A DNA stretch of 64,000 bases from contig JAHHHV010000069.1 of NCBI GenBank assembly GCA_019359155.1, positions 1 to 64,000 of the forward strand, written 5' to 3'. Of this stretch, positions 23,950-32,723 are shown in pieces; position 1 is the stretch's first letter, and every line of letters starts with the position of its first letter. Origin of the DNA: Pegethrix bostrychoides GSE-TBD4-15B. Lineage in GTDB: Bacteria > Cyanobacteriota > Cyanobacteriia > Elainellales > Elainellaceae. Made by a program: the position numbers and the translations under genes. The notes beneath the pieces were generated by a model. The model saw only the letters and a list, made by a program, of their open reading frames with translations, searched no databases and had not been told where the DNA came from.

Positions 23950-24423
23950 ATGGCCTTCCCTCGCTCGGAGACTAGCTTGAACCTAAACGAACAGAACCCA
24001 AATGAACAGAGTCAAGAAGCATCATTTGGCATCGTGCCGATTGCGCGACTGGACAGCGGAGATCAGTTTTTACTGGTGCAGCATCGGGCTGGGCATTGGG
24101 GGTTTCCAAAAGGGCACGCGGAGTCTGGCGAAACGCCATTGCAAACCGCCTGCCGCGAGTTTGAAGAAGAGACTGGCATCCAAGACTATCAGGTCAGCGA
24201 CTATCCGCCGCTGGTGGAGGTTTATAGCCTGATCAAAAAGCAGAAACCTATTAAAAAAACCGTCACTTACGTGATTGCCTGGGTGCAGTCGATGCAGGTC
24301 GTGCCTCAGGAAAAAGAAATCCAAGGCTATCTCTGGCTGCCCTACGAAGCCGCGCTGACCCAGATCAACTTTGAGCAGAGTCGGCAGCTTTTACGCCAGG
24401 TGCAGCAGATGATTGGGTACTAG
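23950..24423 (+). CDS. Nudix hydrolase, Ap4A-hydrolase-like
   Basis: 157 residues from MAFPRSETS. Complete Nudix box GHAESGETPLQTACREFEEETGI preceded by HWGFPKGH, the form of bis(5'-nucleosyl)-tetraphosphatases (asymmetrical type). An in-frame GTG at 23881 would add 23 residues and would almost touch the divergent neighbour, so the internal ATG is preferred. Its stop overlaps the end of the convergent gene by 4 nt. Confidence 0.85.
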   Translation: MAFPRSETSLNLNEQNPNEQSQEASFGIVPIARLDSGDQFLLVQHRAGHWGFPKGHAESGETPLQTACREFEEETGIQDYQVSDYPPLVEVYSLIKKQKPIKKTVTYVIAWVQSMQVVPQEKEIQGYLWLPYEAALTQINFEQSRQLLRQVQQMIGY

Positions 24424-25058
24424 AACGGCTCTAGATCGTCTGGGTTCGGCAGCTCTACCGGACGCGGATAGAGCGACATGGCCACCGTGGGATAGAGGCG
24501 GTTCCCCAAACTTTTGGCTGCAATCCGAGCGTAGTTGCCCTGAAGCTCGATCACGTCCCAAATCGCCTGCATTTCAGCTCTGCTTAGCTTGGGCTTAGCA
24601 TGCAGCACCACCCAATCGCCAATCGAAAGCGTTGGCTCGGCGCTCAGATTGAGTGGCTCTTGCAGCATCAGATCGACTTCCTGACGCTGCGCTTCTAGAT
24701 CAATTGCGGCGGTTTCCTCAGCTTGAGCCGACTGATCTTCCGGCAGTCTATCCTCAGCCGTCAACTCTGCGGCGTTGATCAAGTCCGTGCTGTGCGAACG
24801 CTTCAGCGAAGCTGAGAGCTTTGGGCTGGCTCTCAGCTGCTTCAGTCGGGCGCGGGTCGTCTCAGGTGTGGCATCCCAGACCTGACGCTTTTGCTCAGGC
24901 GTGAGCGTTTCCAGCAGCGCCAAATCTTCCGTCGAGTCGATTACGACCAGCATCGCCAGCACGGTGTTTAAGCTGAAGTCATCCAGCCACTCGATGTCCG
25001 GACTTTGAACTTGCGAACTTACAGGGGAGCTTTCGGAGCGAACCTCTAGTTTTGACAT
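24420..25058 (-). CDS. hypothetical protein
   Basis: 212 residues, soluble, no signal peptide. An N-terminal helical part (about 20-80) with TPEQKRQVWDATPETTRARLKQL, an acidic linker (100-135), and a C-terminal beta-like part with SIGDWVVLHAKPKLSRAEMQAIWDVIELQGNYARI. No family recognised with certainty. The stop overlaps the convergent Nudix gene by 4 nt. An exact TTGACA on the minus strand (25158-25163) could be a -35 element, but no good -10 follows. Confidence 0.75.
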   Translation of the reverse strand: MSKLEVRSESSPVSSQVQSPDIEWLDDFSLNTVLAMLVVIDSTEDLALLETLTPEQKRQVWDATPETTRARLKQLRASPKLSASLKRSHSTDLINAAELTAEDRLPEDQSAQAEETAAIDLEAQRQEVDLMLQEPLNLSAEPTLSIGDWVVLHAKPKLSRAEMQAIWDVIELQGNYARIAAKSLGNRLYPTVAMSLYPRPVELPNPDDLEPF

Positions 25059-25221
25059 CTTGCGCCCGACCTTTTACAACTGTCTTTACAAATCTCTCCG
25101 AATAAAGCAAAATCTGGCTCTATCAACGGTTTGCCGACTCTTCCATGTTGACCGATCATTGTCAAAATGGACAGAGAAAATGGTACATTTGTATTGAATC
25201 AGTCTTAAGTTAGGCGCAGAT

Positions 25222-25668
25222 CTATGGCTCACTGCTCTTGTAGCGCAGACGATAGGGAACGCTTTGGCCGTCGGACTCGACCTTGATGTAATAGGTGCCT
25301 TTTTTGAGTTCGCGGCTGATCGATTCGTCTTGAGTTTGCTGGACTTCGCGGGACTTGATCTGGCTGCCGTTGCTCCTCAGCAGCCGAAACTTCAAATCGG
25401 GGCCAAAGATGCCTTCGCGATTTTGCACCGTGATCTTGATGTCGCGGGTTTTGCTCAAATCAAAGCGATAAAAGTCGTCGTCTTCATCACGCCCTACTCG
25501 ATCTTTGCGGTCGAACGAGTCTTTTTTGATTTGGAGGGCTGAGGAGCGCGAGTCGCCGGGGCTAGCTCGGAGGGAGCCAAACGGAGAGTCAGTCCAGATA
25601 GAGGCGCTGCTGCTCAGGCTGCTGTTCAGCAGACGAGCGGATTGATCAAATCGAGTCGGTTTTAGCAT
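25222..25668 (-). CDS. pre-peptidase C-terminal (PPC)-like domain protein
   Basis: 148 residues, essentially one PPC-type beta domain: DSFDRKDRVGRDEDDDFYRFDLSKTRDIKITV, then LKFRLLRSNGSQIK and LKKGTYYIKVES. Such domains usually sit on secreted proteases or adhesins, but here no catalytic domain and no clear signal peptide are present; the N-terminal 35 residues are Ser/Leu-rich. It may be exported by a leaderless route, as RTX proteins are. Function unknown. Confidence 0.7.
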   Translation of the reverse strand: MLKPTRFDQSARLLNSSLSSSASIWTDSPFGSLRASPGDSRSSALQIKKDSFDRKDRVGRDEDDDFYRFDLSKTRDIKITVQNREGIFGPDLKFRLLRSNGSQIKSREVQQTQDESISRELKKGTYYIKVESDGQSVPYRLRYKSSEP

Positions 25669-25692
25669 AATTTAAGCTCAATCAAAGAAAGT

Positions 25693-26292
25693 CTACTGCC
25701 GATGCCGTCTGGATAACTGCGAACCTGTCTCACCCGTCATCACCCACAGTACCGAACGCGCCGCATCGCGCACTACTTTGTTGAGCGGTTCGGGTGACTT
25801 GCCGGAAGGTACAGAAACCGCCTGAAAGTCGATGCCGCGACTGCCTAGCACAATCTCGCCAATCACCTGCGCCCGCCGCATGTGGTAGTCCGAGGTAATC
25901 AGATAAACGCTGCGGATATCGCGGGTTTTGAAGTAGTCGGCCAGCGAGGTGAAGTTGGTGACCGTATCCACGGCCTGATAGTCCAGATGGATACGGTCAG
26001 GGGCAATGCCCGATTCGTTGAACAGCCATTCGGCATATTCCGGGTTGCTGCCCGACGATACCCAAACCGGCAGTTCCGGATGCTGCTTGGCAAATTCGGC
26101 GGCAAACTGCTCGCGTTCAGTGGCTCCGCCTAGCACCAAGACTGCCTGCGGCGATCGCCACAGCCCTTCTACCTGCCGATAGCCAAACCCAAACAGCAGC
26201 AGCAGCACTAGCCCTGAACCAGCCTGCCAAACAAATCGAATTATCTTCAACAGCAGAGAACTCTTTCTTCGCGCAGCAAATCTCGATCGCAT
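25693..26292 (-). CDS. YdcF/SanA-type DUF218 membrane protein
   Basis: 199 residues. One membrane helix (about 15-40) then a DUF218 domain: AVLVLGGATEREQFAAEF, SSGSNPEYAEWLF, DYQAVDTVTNFTSL, and LITSDYHMRRAQVIGEIVLG. Relatives ElyC and SanA act in envelope integrity; biochemical activity is not settled. The last part is exposed outside the membrane. Confidence 0.85.
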   Translation of the reverse strand: MRSRFAARRKSSLLLKIIRFVWQAGSGLVLLLLFGFGYRQVEGLWRSPQAVLVLGGATEREQFAAEFAKQHPELPVWVSSGSNPEYAEWLFNESGIAPDRIHLDYQAVDTVTNFTSLADYFKTRDIRSVYLITSDYHMRRAQVIGEIVLGSRGIDFQAVSVPSGKSPEPLNKVVRDAARSVLWVMTGETGSQLSRRHRQ

Positions 26293-26350
26293 AGGACTCT
26301 CGGCAGGCTCAATCCTTCAACACAGAAATAGCTTACAGCAACTGTCCAGA

Positions 26351-26391
26351 TTTGACGCTCTGATTTTGACGCTCTAATTTGATGCTCTGAT
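26351..26391. repeat. 14-bp tandem repeat, three copies
   Basis: TTTGACGCTCTGAT, TTTGACGCTCTAAT and TTGATGCTCTGAT in a row, in the gap between the PP2C stop and the DUF218 start. Confidence 0.85.
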
Positions 26392-26403
26392 TTAGATGTG
26401 ATG

Positions 26404-26428
26404 CACAAGGATTTAATTCACAAGGATT
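26404..26428. repeat. 15-bp period direct repeat across the PP2C stop codon
   Basis: CACAAGGATT occurs at 26404-26413 and 26419-26428; the PP2C stop (TGA, 26418-26420, minus) overlaps the second copy. Confidence 0.75.
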
Positions 26429-27173
26429 CATGAGAGCCAGCAGCCACCTCTTCAGTCGCCACCACAATTACGACCGTAATGTTGTCGCGTCCGCCCCGCT
26501 CTTTGGCTGCATTCACCAATGCCATCGCCGCCCGGTCACAGGCGCGAATTGTTTTGAGGTGGAAGGCAATAATTTGATCTGAAAGCTCTTCGGTCAAGCC
26601 ATCGCTGCACAGCAGCAGCCGATCGTTGGCCTGCAAGTCAAAGCTCTGCGCCTCAATTTGCCGCACGTCTTCCCGCCCCAGGCATTTGGACAAAATATGC
26701 CGCCAGGGGTGGACGCGAGCCTGCTCCAGCGACAGATCGCCCGACTTCAGCGCCTGCGCCACCCAGGTGTGGTCTTCGGTGATTTGGTGTAGCTTGGCTC
26801 CGCGCAGCCGATAGAGCCGCGAATCACCAATGTGAGCGCAGAGCGGCTGCTCGTCTCGAAACAGCACTGCCACCACCGTCGTGCCCATATCGGCGCGTTC
26901 CGGATGCTTGAGCTGATCCTGCAAAATTTCGTGATTGGCTTTCAAAAAAGCTTGCTCCAGCAGTGTCGCCGAGGCATCCTCAGACTGCCAGCGCTGATTG
27001 AGATGCGCCTGGATCGTCTGCGTGGCAATCCGGCTCGCTTCCTGTCCGCCCGCATGTCCGCCCATACCGTCAGCCACTACGAAAAATCGTCCCTCTGGAT
27101 CGATGTAATAGTCATCCTGGTTAGCGGGACGAAGCAAACCCGGATCAGTCAGACCCGTGAAGAGACGTTTCAT
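26418..27173 (-). CDS. PP2C-family protein serine/threonine phosphatase
   Basis: 251 residues, a single bacterial PP2C domain (Stp/PrpC type). Metal-binding motifs: NQDDYY, VADGMGGHAGGQEAS, GTTVVAVL, HIGDSRLYR, LLLCSDGLTEEL and GGRDNITVVIV, all intact. It removes phosphate from Ser/Thr residues using Mn/Mg. The UbiB-type kinase gene lies directly upstream on the same strand, but UbiB proteins are not known protein kinases, so a functional pair is not implied. Confidence 0.95.
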   Translation of the reverse strand: MKRLFTGLTDPGLLRPANQDDYYIDPEGRFFVVADGMGGHAGGQEASRIATQTIQAHLNQRWQSEDASATLLEQAFLKANHEILQDQLKHPERADMGTTVVAVLFRDEQPLCAHIGDSRLYRLRGAKLHQITEDHTWVAQALKSGDLSLEQARVHPWRHILSKCLGREDVRQIEAQSFDLQANDRLLLCSDGLTEELSDQIIAFHLKTIRACDRAAMALVNAAKERGGRDNITVVIVVATEEVAAGSHESL

Positions 27174-27212
27174 AGCATGACCCTGGGCATCGAAGACTGG
27201 GGTGAATGTTAG

Positions 27213-27235
27213 AACATTCGATTAAAACATTCGAT
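27213..27235. repeat. 13-bp tandem duplication across the UbiB-type stop codon
   Basis: AACATTCGATTAA followed by AACATTCGAT; the TAA stop (27222-27224, minus) lies in the first copy. Confidence 0.75.
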
Positions 27236-29042
27236 CCGCTCGATCAATCCGAATCAGCAGCCGGATAAAGGCGACTGTGGCAATCAAGGCGGCAATAGCT
27301 GCCAGTATAGCGAGCCACTGGTATTGGTTGACCAACAAAATAGTAGCCGACACGGTAAAAGCGCCAGCTAGCAGGCTGTAGTTCGTGCCCATGCTGACGT
27401 TGCTCACCCGCCGCAGCACCCGATCAGACTCGGTGGAGCGAACCCTGACGCGAATATCGCCACGCTCCAGCTTCTCCAGCGTATCCTCAATCCGGCGCGG
27501 TAGCCCTAGCGCCGAGCTGCTGACCTGCGCGGCCTGTCGGCCTAATTCGCCCAAAATCCCGTCCGAAATGCTGTTCCGCGATCCGTTGCCATCATTCATA
27601 AGCTGCATTGCAAACGGTTGTGCAACCTCCATAAAGTTAAATTCGGGGTCTAGCCCCTTGCCCACGCCCTCTAGGGTCGAAAACGCCCGCATCACAAACG
27701 TAAACGTTGCCGGAAACCGGAACGGCTGGTCGTAGGCAATTTCATAGAGATCATCGCTAATCGCCGTAATCGACTGATTCTCAAACGGCTGATCCATAAA
27801 GTGATCGAGCATATACTGCACCGAGCGGCGTACCGGCCCCATATCGCTAGCGGGTGCTAAGGCTCCCAGGTCAATTAAAGCAGTTACCACGCGCTCGGAG
27901 TCTTTTTGAGCCACGCCAAAAAACAGCGCCATCAGCTTTTCGCGGGTCAAGGGCTGGACGCGCCCCATCATGCCAAAGTCATAGAAGATCAGCGAGCCGT
28001 CGGGGCTGACGGCCAAGTTGCCGGGGTGCGGGTCAGCGTGGAAAAAGCCGTCGTCGAGCAGCTGATGCAGATAGGCTTTAGCGCCCAACCGCGCCAGATT
28101 TTTGCGATCCAGTCCAGCCGCTTCAATGGCTTCGTAATGGCTGATCTTAATCCCCGGCATATATTCCAGCGTCAGGGCGCGGGGCGAGCTGTAGCGCCAG
28201 TAGACGCGCGGCACTTTCACCCAGTCCTGCTCGCGGAAATTGCGGCGGAAGTTGTCGGCGTTGCGGCCTTCGTTGAGGTACTCGATTTCTTCCCAGAGGA
28301 TGCGGCAGCATTCCTCGTAGATACCCATCCAGTCGCGGCCTTTGCCCCATTTGGGATGGCGTTGAAAGTAGCGAGCGATGCCTTTGAGAATTTGTAGATC
28401 AATTGTGAACAGCTTTTTGAGTCCGGGGCGCTGGATCTTGACGACGACCTCTTCGCCCGAATGCAGCTGCGCCCGATGCACCTGTCCCAGACTCGCTGCC
28501 GCTAGGGGAATCGGGTCAAAGTTGCGGTAGAGCTGCGGAATGGTTTTGCCAAAATCCTGCTCAATAATCCGCTCCACCTGCTCATAGCCGAAAGCCGGGA
28601 CGCTATCTTGCAGCTTGGATAGCTCTTCGACATACTCGATCGGGAACAGATCGGCGCGGGTCGAAAAGAGCTGACCCACCTTAATAAAAGTCGGCCCCAA
28701 GTCCAGCAGCGTCTCGCGAATCCAGATGGCTTGATTGCGGCGACGCTTGGCCTTGGCCCCATCCGTCATGCCGCCCCGATAGCTCCAGGACTTGTTGTAT
28801 GCCCACTGCGCCGCCAGCAGCTTTAGCACAAAGCTCCAGATATCGACGTAGCGCCGCTGCCGTGAGTAGTTCTCCCGGTTCCAGCGATAGGAGCCATCGC
28901 CGTAGGAGCGGATCTGAGACTGCGGTTGAGCGTCGTCCATGAAGGGATCTACTGCGGGAGTTGCGGGGGAGATAAGGCTGTGAGGCGACTCTATCGGCGC
29001 GGCGGGCGATGCCGGGACGCTAGGAATTTCGGAAGCAGACAC
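27222..29042 (-). CDS. ABC1/UbiB (AarF)-family atypical kinase
   Basis: 606 residues. ABC1K signatures: LGPTFIKVGQLFSTR (the KxGQ motif), AAASLGQVHRAQL, VVVKIQRPG, and HADPHPGNLAVSPDGSLIFYDFGMMGRV. Two membrane helices at the C-terminus (about 545-595). Cyanobacterial and plastid relatives act in prenyl-quinone and tocopherol metabolism at thylakoids. The start is a GTG (29042) without a clear ribosome site; an ATG 35 codons in (MDDAQPQ) is an alternative. Confidence 0.92.
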   Translation of the reverse strand: MSASEIPSVPASPAAPIESPHSLISPATPAVDPFMDDAQPQSQIRSYGDGSYRWNRENYSRQRRYVDIWSFVLKLLAAQWAYNKSWSYRGGMTDGAKAKRRRNQAIWIRETLLDLGPTFIKVGQLFSTRADLFPIEYVEELSKLQDSVPAFGYEQVERIIEQDFGKTIPQLYRNFDPIPLAAASLGQVHRAQLHSGEEVVVKIQRPGLKKLFTIDLQILKGIARYFQRHPKWGKGRDWMGIYEECCRILWEEIEYLNEGRNADNFRRNFREQDWVKVPRVYWRYSSPRALTLEYMPGIKISHYEAIEAAGLDRKNLARLGAKAYLHQLLDDGFFHADPHPGNLAVSPDGSLIFYDFGMMGRVQPLTREKLMALFFGVAQKDSERVVTALIDLGALAPASDMGPVRRSVQYMLDHFMDQPFENQSITAISDDLYEIAYDQPFRFPATFTFVMRAFSTLEGVGKGLDPEFNFMEVAQPFAMQLMNDGNGSRNSISDGILGELGRQAAQVSSSALGLPRRIEDTLEKLERGDIRVRVRSTESDRVLRRVSNVSMGTNYSLLAGAFTVSATILLVNQYQWLAILAAIAALIATVAFIRLLIRIDRADRMF

Positions 29043-29122
29043 GGTTTCTGGGGTTAAAGAACTCGAAAATTAAACTTCAGACTGCCGCTCAGCCGCTCAG
29101 CCTGCGTCACTCCAGAATTACT

Positions 29123-29473
29123 CTACGAAGGGCTGCTGCTGCGATAGCGCTGCAACTCAGCCCGGAGCTGAGCGGTTTCGGCTCGCAGATCGTCAATCAT
29201 GGTTTGCAGATCTTCGGAGGCCGAGGCACTGCTGCTAAAGGGCGAAGTCGCAGAACTCGCCGATGGCTGTCCGGGTGTCTGCTGCGACAGAACTTCCTCA
29301 CGCTCGGCACGCTCCAGCACTTCGGTCGTGAACTGCCGCAGCCGCTCGCGCTGCTCAGCGTCAAACTTGCCCAGCTCACTCATTGCGCCTGTAACGGCGT
29401 TTTCTAGCTGCTCACCCACCGCTTCGGCCAAGGCTCGCCCAACAAAAAATGCGTGAACCAGAGGGTTATTCAT
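29123..29473 (-). CDS. conserved cyanobacterial coiled-coil protein
   Basis: 116 residues from MNNPLVHAFFVGRALAEAVGEQ. A short amphipathic or hydrophobic N-terminus, a charged helix (SELGKFDAEQRERLRQFTTEV), a Ser-rich linker, and a C-terminal coiled coil (DLQTMIDDLRAETAQLRAELQRY). I know the N-terminal pattern from cyanobacterial homologues but not a function. An upstream in-frame start would add 16 residues with no family match. It lies upstream of the UbiB-type gene on the same strand. Confidence 0.75.
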   Translation of the reverse strand: MNNPLVHAFFVGRALAEAVGEQLENAVTGAMSELGKFDAEQRERLRQFTTEVLERAEREEVLSQQTPGQPSASSATSPFSSSASASEDLQTMIDDLRAETAQLRAELQRYRSSSPS

Positions 29474-29599
29474 GTTAAAAAATCTTTTACAAGCTCCGCA
29501 AAAATTATAACTTGCCTGCATCTATCGTAGTTGAAGCATTTCCTGGCAGAGATGCAGCTATGGTGAATAGTGTTTCCTCTGCAATCTAAACCAATCTGC

Positions 29600-30733
29600 A
29601 TGAACCTGCTTGAGCGCATCACGACCTGGCTCGAAACCCACTGGGTCAATCCGGCCTACAGCGGCTGGCTAATGGCGGTTTTGGCGCTGTTCTTTTTTGG
29701 GGCGGCGACCAATACGATGGCGGGCTGGCTCTACGTGATTAGCGGTCTGATGGCGGCACTGCTGCTGCTGGCAGCAATTTGGCCTGTCACCAATCTGCGC
29801 GGGCTGAAGCTGCACCGCTCGCCCATTTTGCCCGTCAGCGCAGGTGATGCCGTCACGCTCGAACTCTGGATCGAAAACCAGAGCCGACAGCCTAAGACTC
29901 TAATTTTGCTTCAGGATGAATTGCCGCCACCGTTTGAGCCGATTCGCACTGCCGTTGAGCAGATTCCAGCCCAGAGCCGCTATTGCTGGACGGCTAGCCT
30001 GATGGCTCCTCAGCGCGGCATCTATCGCTGGCAGCAGGTGAACCTGAGAACTGCGGCTCCGCTGGGGCTATTCTGGCGGCGGCAGCAGCAGACTTTGAGC
30101 GCCAAAGCCGTTGTCTACCCGACGGTGCTGCGGCTAGCCGACTGTCCACTAGTTGACAGCCTGGGGCGAGATAGCTTGCGGCTGAACCAGGATGCGGCGC
30201 GGCTAGCGACTGAGGGACTGACCCGGACGCTGCGTCCCTATCGCTGGGGCGACTCGACCAAGCTAATTCACTGGCGCAGCAGCGCACGGTATGGCGATCT
30301 GCGAGTGCGCGAGCTGGAAACTCAGAGCAGTGGAAAGGATCTGATCATCGGCCTCGACAGCGAGATTGTTTGGAACCGAGACTGGTTTGAGCAGGCGGTG
30401 ATAGCTGCGGCATCGCTCTATTTCTATAGTCAGCGGCAGCAGGCGGTGAGTCTCTGGACGGCTCAGACCGGGCTGCTTCAAGGCGAGATGGCGGTACTCG
30501 AGGCGCTAGCCGGGGTGCAGTTTGCAGCAGCGCCTGCGGAGCCGCCCCAAAAGCTGGCGCAAAATCTGCTGTGGCTGACCCAATCGGCCAGTCGGATCGC
30601 GGAACTCCCTGTCCACAGCCGCTGGTTGCTCTGGCCAGAACCCGGTGCAGCTCAGCGCGAAATGCTGGGCGGCAGCGGAATTATGATTCAGCCCGACCAG
30701 CCTCTGCAACCCCAGCTTCAGATTCAGCTCTAA
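29600..30733 (+). CDS. DUF58 domain membrane protein
   Basis: 377 residues from MNLLERITTW. Two membrane helices near 22-60, an Ig-like beta part, then the DUF58 core GLTRTLRPYRWGDSTKLIHWRSSARYGDLRVREL (about 205-240), followed by a von Willebrand A-like part (DLIIGLD). DUF58 genes usually lie beside MoxR ATPase and transglutaminase genes; none is here. An upstream in-frame GTG at 29570 would add 10 residues. It diverges from the coiled-coil gene. Confidence 0.85.
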   Translation: MNLLERITTWLETHWVNPAYSGWLMAVLALFFFGAATNTMAGWLYVISGLMAALLLLAAIWPVTNLRGLKLHRSPILPVSAGDAVTLELWIENQSRQPKTLILLQDELPPPFEPIRTAVEQIPAQSRYCWTASLMAPQRGIYRWQQVNLRTAAPLGLFWRRQQQTLSAKAVVYPTVLRLADCPLVDSLGRDSLRLNQDAARLATEGLTRTLRPYRWGDSTKLIHWRSSARYGDLRVRELETQSSGKDLIIGLDSEIVWNRDWFEQAVIAAASLYFYSQRQQAVSLWTAQTGLLQGEMAVLEALAGVQFAAAPAEPPQKLAQNLLWLTQSASRIAELPVHSRWLLWPEPGAAQREMLGGSGIMIQPDQPLQPQLQIQL

Positions 30734-30748
30734 ATACCCTAATTCTTT

Positions 30749-31150
30749 ATGCCGCCTGAGTTTTGGATTGGAATCGAGCAGTTTAACCAGCAGGAGTTTT
30801 ACGCCTGTCACGACACGCTGGAGGCGCTCTGGATGGAAGCTGTGGAGCCAGAGAAAACCTTGTACCAGGGCATCTTGCAGATTGCAGTCGGGTTTTATCA
30901 CCTAGGCAATCAGAATCGGCGGGGCGCAATTATTTTGCTGGGCGAAGGCATGAATCGGCTGCGGCGCTATCAGCCTGAATCGGCTGAGCTTGACGTGGCG
31001 CAGCTTTTGGCCGAGAGTCAGATGATTCAGGCTAAACTTCAGCAAGATCAGCTTGCGGAACAAAATTCCGGCCAGATGCCTCAACTTATTCAGCAGCCTG
31101 AGCTGCTGCCGCAAATTGTCAGGTATCTGCCGCCGCCTACCGAAAGCTAA
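30749..31150 (+). CDS. DUF309 family protein
   Basis: 133 residues. Helical protein with the family core FNQQEFYACHDTLEALWMEA and LYQGILQIAVGFYHLGNQNRRGAIILLGEGMNRLRRY. The HD and E residues form a conserved polar patch, but no activity is known. It starts 15 nt after DUF58 and is probably cotranscribed. Confidence 0.88.
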   Translation: MPPEFWIGIEQFNQQEFYACHDTLEALWMEAVEPEKTLYQGILQIAVGFYHLGNQNRRGAIILLGEGMNRLRRYQPESAELDVAQLLAESQMIQAKLQQDQLAEQNSGQMPQLIQQPELLPQIVRYLPPPTES

Positions 31151-31178
31151 AAGTCCCAATTGGCTAATGGCCTCATCA

Positions 31179-31220
31179 GCCGATAGACAAAAGCCAATAG
31201 ACAGAAGCCGATAGACAGAG
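31179..31220. repeat. 14-bp tandem repeat, three copies, before lptA
   Basis: GCCGATAGACAAAA, GCCAATAGACAGAA and GCCGATAGACAGAG in a row, 29 nt after the DUF309 stop and in the leader of lptA. Confidence 0.85.
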
Positions 31221-31327
31221 GCTAAGCAACTGTGCCAGGATAGAGGCTTAAAATTTCTCAGTGACTGATCTATCCTTGCCCCATTTGCGCCTGCTAGATC
31301 CCATTGCCAGATCAAACCCAAAAATCT

Positions 31328-31837
31328 ATGCCGTCTGCATCTCAACACTCGACTTCAACTCGTTTTGGTTTTAGGCTGCTATCTGGGTTAATTGCAGCCG
31401 CTGCGATTGGCGGGCTGGCTCACTCGACCTCAACGGCGCAGGCGCAGGTGACATCCAGTCAGGCGCTAACGCTGAGGGCAGATGTGCAGGAAGCCAATTC
31501 AATTACCGGCGTGATCACGGCGCGCGGCAATGTCCAGATCAACTATCCAGCGCGAAAAATTCAGGCCACCTCAGTCCAGGCGCAGTATTACAGCCGCGAG
31601 CAGCGAATTGTCCTGCAAGGTGATGTCTATGTGCTGCAAGACGGCAACAGCCTGCGGGGCGAAACGGTCACCTATCTGATTGAAGAGGGGCGGTTTTTGG
31701 CCTTGCCCACAGGCGGCCAGCAGGTTGAGTCAATCTATCTGGTGCAGGACGCACCGCCGCCTGAAGGCGCATCCCCCCCCGGTGAACCGCCCTTCAACCC
31801 CAAGCCCGAATTCAAGACCCCGATCAGCCCTCCTTAG
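31328..31837 (+). CDS. lptA: LptA/OstA-like periplasmic LPS-transport protein
   Basis: 169 residues from MPSASQHS. A signal peptide or anchor (about 15-40, ends AQAQ) is followed by one OstA_N beta-jellyroll: LTLRADVQEANSITGVITARGNVQINYPARKIQATSVQAQYYSREQRIVLQGDV. It bridges lipopolysaccharide across the periplasm from the LptB-F complex. The C-terminus is a proline tail encoded in part by a C8 run (31773-31780). The ATG is chosen over a TTG 24 nt upstream. lptB and lptF follow in order, which supports the call. Confidence 0.88.
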   Translation: MPSASQHSTSTRFGFRLLSGLIAAAAIGGLAHSTSTAQAQVTSSQALTLRADVQEANSITGVITARGNVQINYPARKIQATSVQAQYYSREQRIVLQGDVYVLQDGNSLRGETVTYLIEEGRFLALPTGGQQVESIYLVQDAPPPEGASPPGEPPFNPKPEFKTPISPP

Positions 31838-31950
31838 CTGCCTGCTTGCAAACTGGAGCCGCCGCAAATTTCCACAGTCAGTAAAAAGGTGCAGCCAGCT
31901 TTGAAGCAATCTAGATCGATTTCTACCTATCGCGCTCTGGGAGTGAGTTC

Positions 31951-32679
31951 TTGAAGCTTGTGCTGGAGAATGTGCATAAATCTTATGGCAAGCGAGCTGT
32001 TGTGACGCGCGTGCATCTCTCTGTAGCGACGGGTGAAGTCGTGGGGCTGCTGGGGCCGAACGGCGCGGGGAAAACCACAACCTTCTATATTGCGACGGGC
32101 TTAGAGAAACCCGATCAAGGTCGCGTCTGGCTCAACGACCGCGACATTACTGCCCTGCCCATGTTCGAGCGAGCGCGACTGGGCATCGGCTACCTGGCGC
32201 AGGAACCTAGCGTCTTTCGGCATCTGAGCGTCCAGGACAATATTCGGCTGGTGCTAGAGCAGAGCCGAGTTGCGCCCGATCAGCATTCAGAGCGCCTGCG
32301 GTTTCTGCTCAAAGAATTTCGTCTGGAGAAAGTGGCTCAGACGCTGGGCGTGCGGGTGTCAGGCGGAGAGCGGCGACGCACTGAAATTGCCCGGGCGCTG
32401 GCAGCAGGTTCCAACGGCCCAGAGTTTCTGTTCTTAGACGAGCCATTTGCTGGCATTGACCCGATTGCTGTAGCCGAGATCCAGCAGATTATTGAGCGGC
32501 TGCGGCAGCGGCAGATGGGCATCTTAATCACCGACCACAACGTGCGCGAAACGCTGGCGATTATCGATCGAGCCTACATCATGCGCGACGGCCAGATTTT
32601 AGCCTCCGGCAGCGCTGAAGAGCTCTACGCCAACCCGCTGGTGCGACAATACTATCTGGGCGATGGTTTTCAGCTCTAG
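31951..32679 (+). CDS. lptB: LPS export ABC transporter ATP-binding protein LptB
   Basis: 242 residues. Walker A GPNGAGKTTT, signature SGGERRRTEIARAL, Walker B FLFLDEPFAGIDP and switch ITDHNVRETL, the exact LptB style. It powers extraction of lipopolysaccharide from the inner membrane. The start is a TTG at 31951 with GGGAGTGAG just upstream; no ATG in the right place exists. It lies between lptA and the lptF-type permease. Confidence 0.95.
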   Translation: MKLVLENVHKSYGKRAVVTRVHLSVATGEVVGLLGPNGAGKTTTFYIATGLEKPDQGRVWLNDRDITALPMFERARLGIGYLAQEPSVFRHLSVQDNIRLVLEQSRVAPDQHSERLRFLLKEFRLEKVAQTLGVRVSGGERRRTEIARALAAGSNGPEFLFLDEPFAGIDPIAVAEIQQIIERLRQRQMGILITDHNVRETLAIIDRAYIMRDGQILASGSAEELYANPLVRQYYLGDGFQL

Positions 32680-32723
32680 CTTGCCCCCATCCCGCTTCCT
32701 CACCCCTTTGCTCCTGACTCGCT

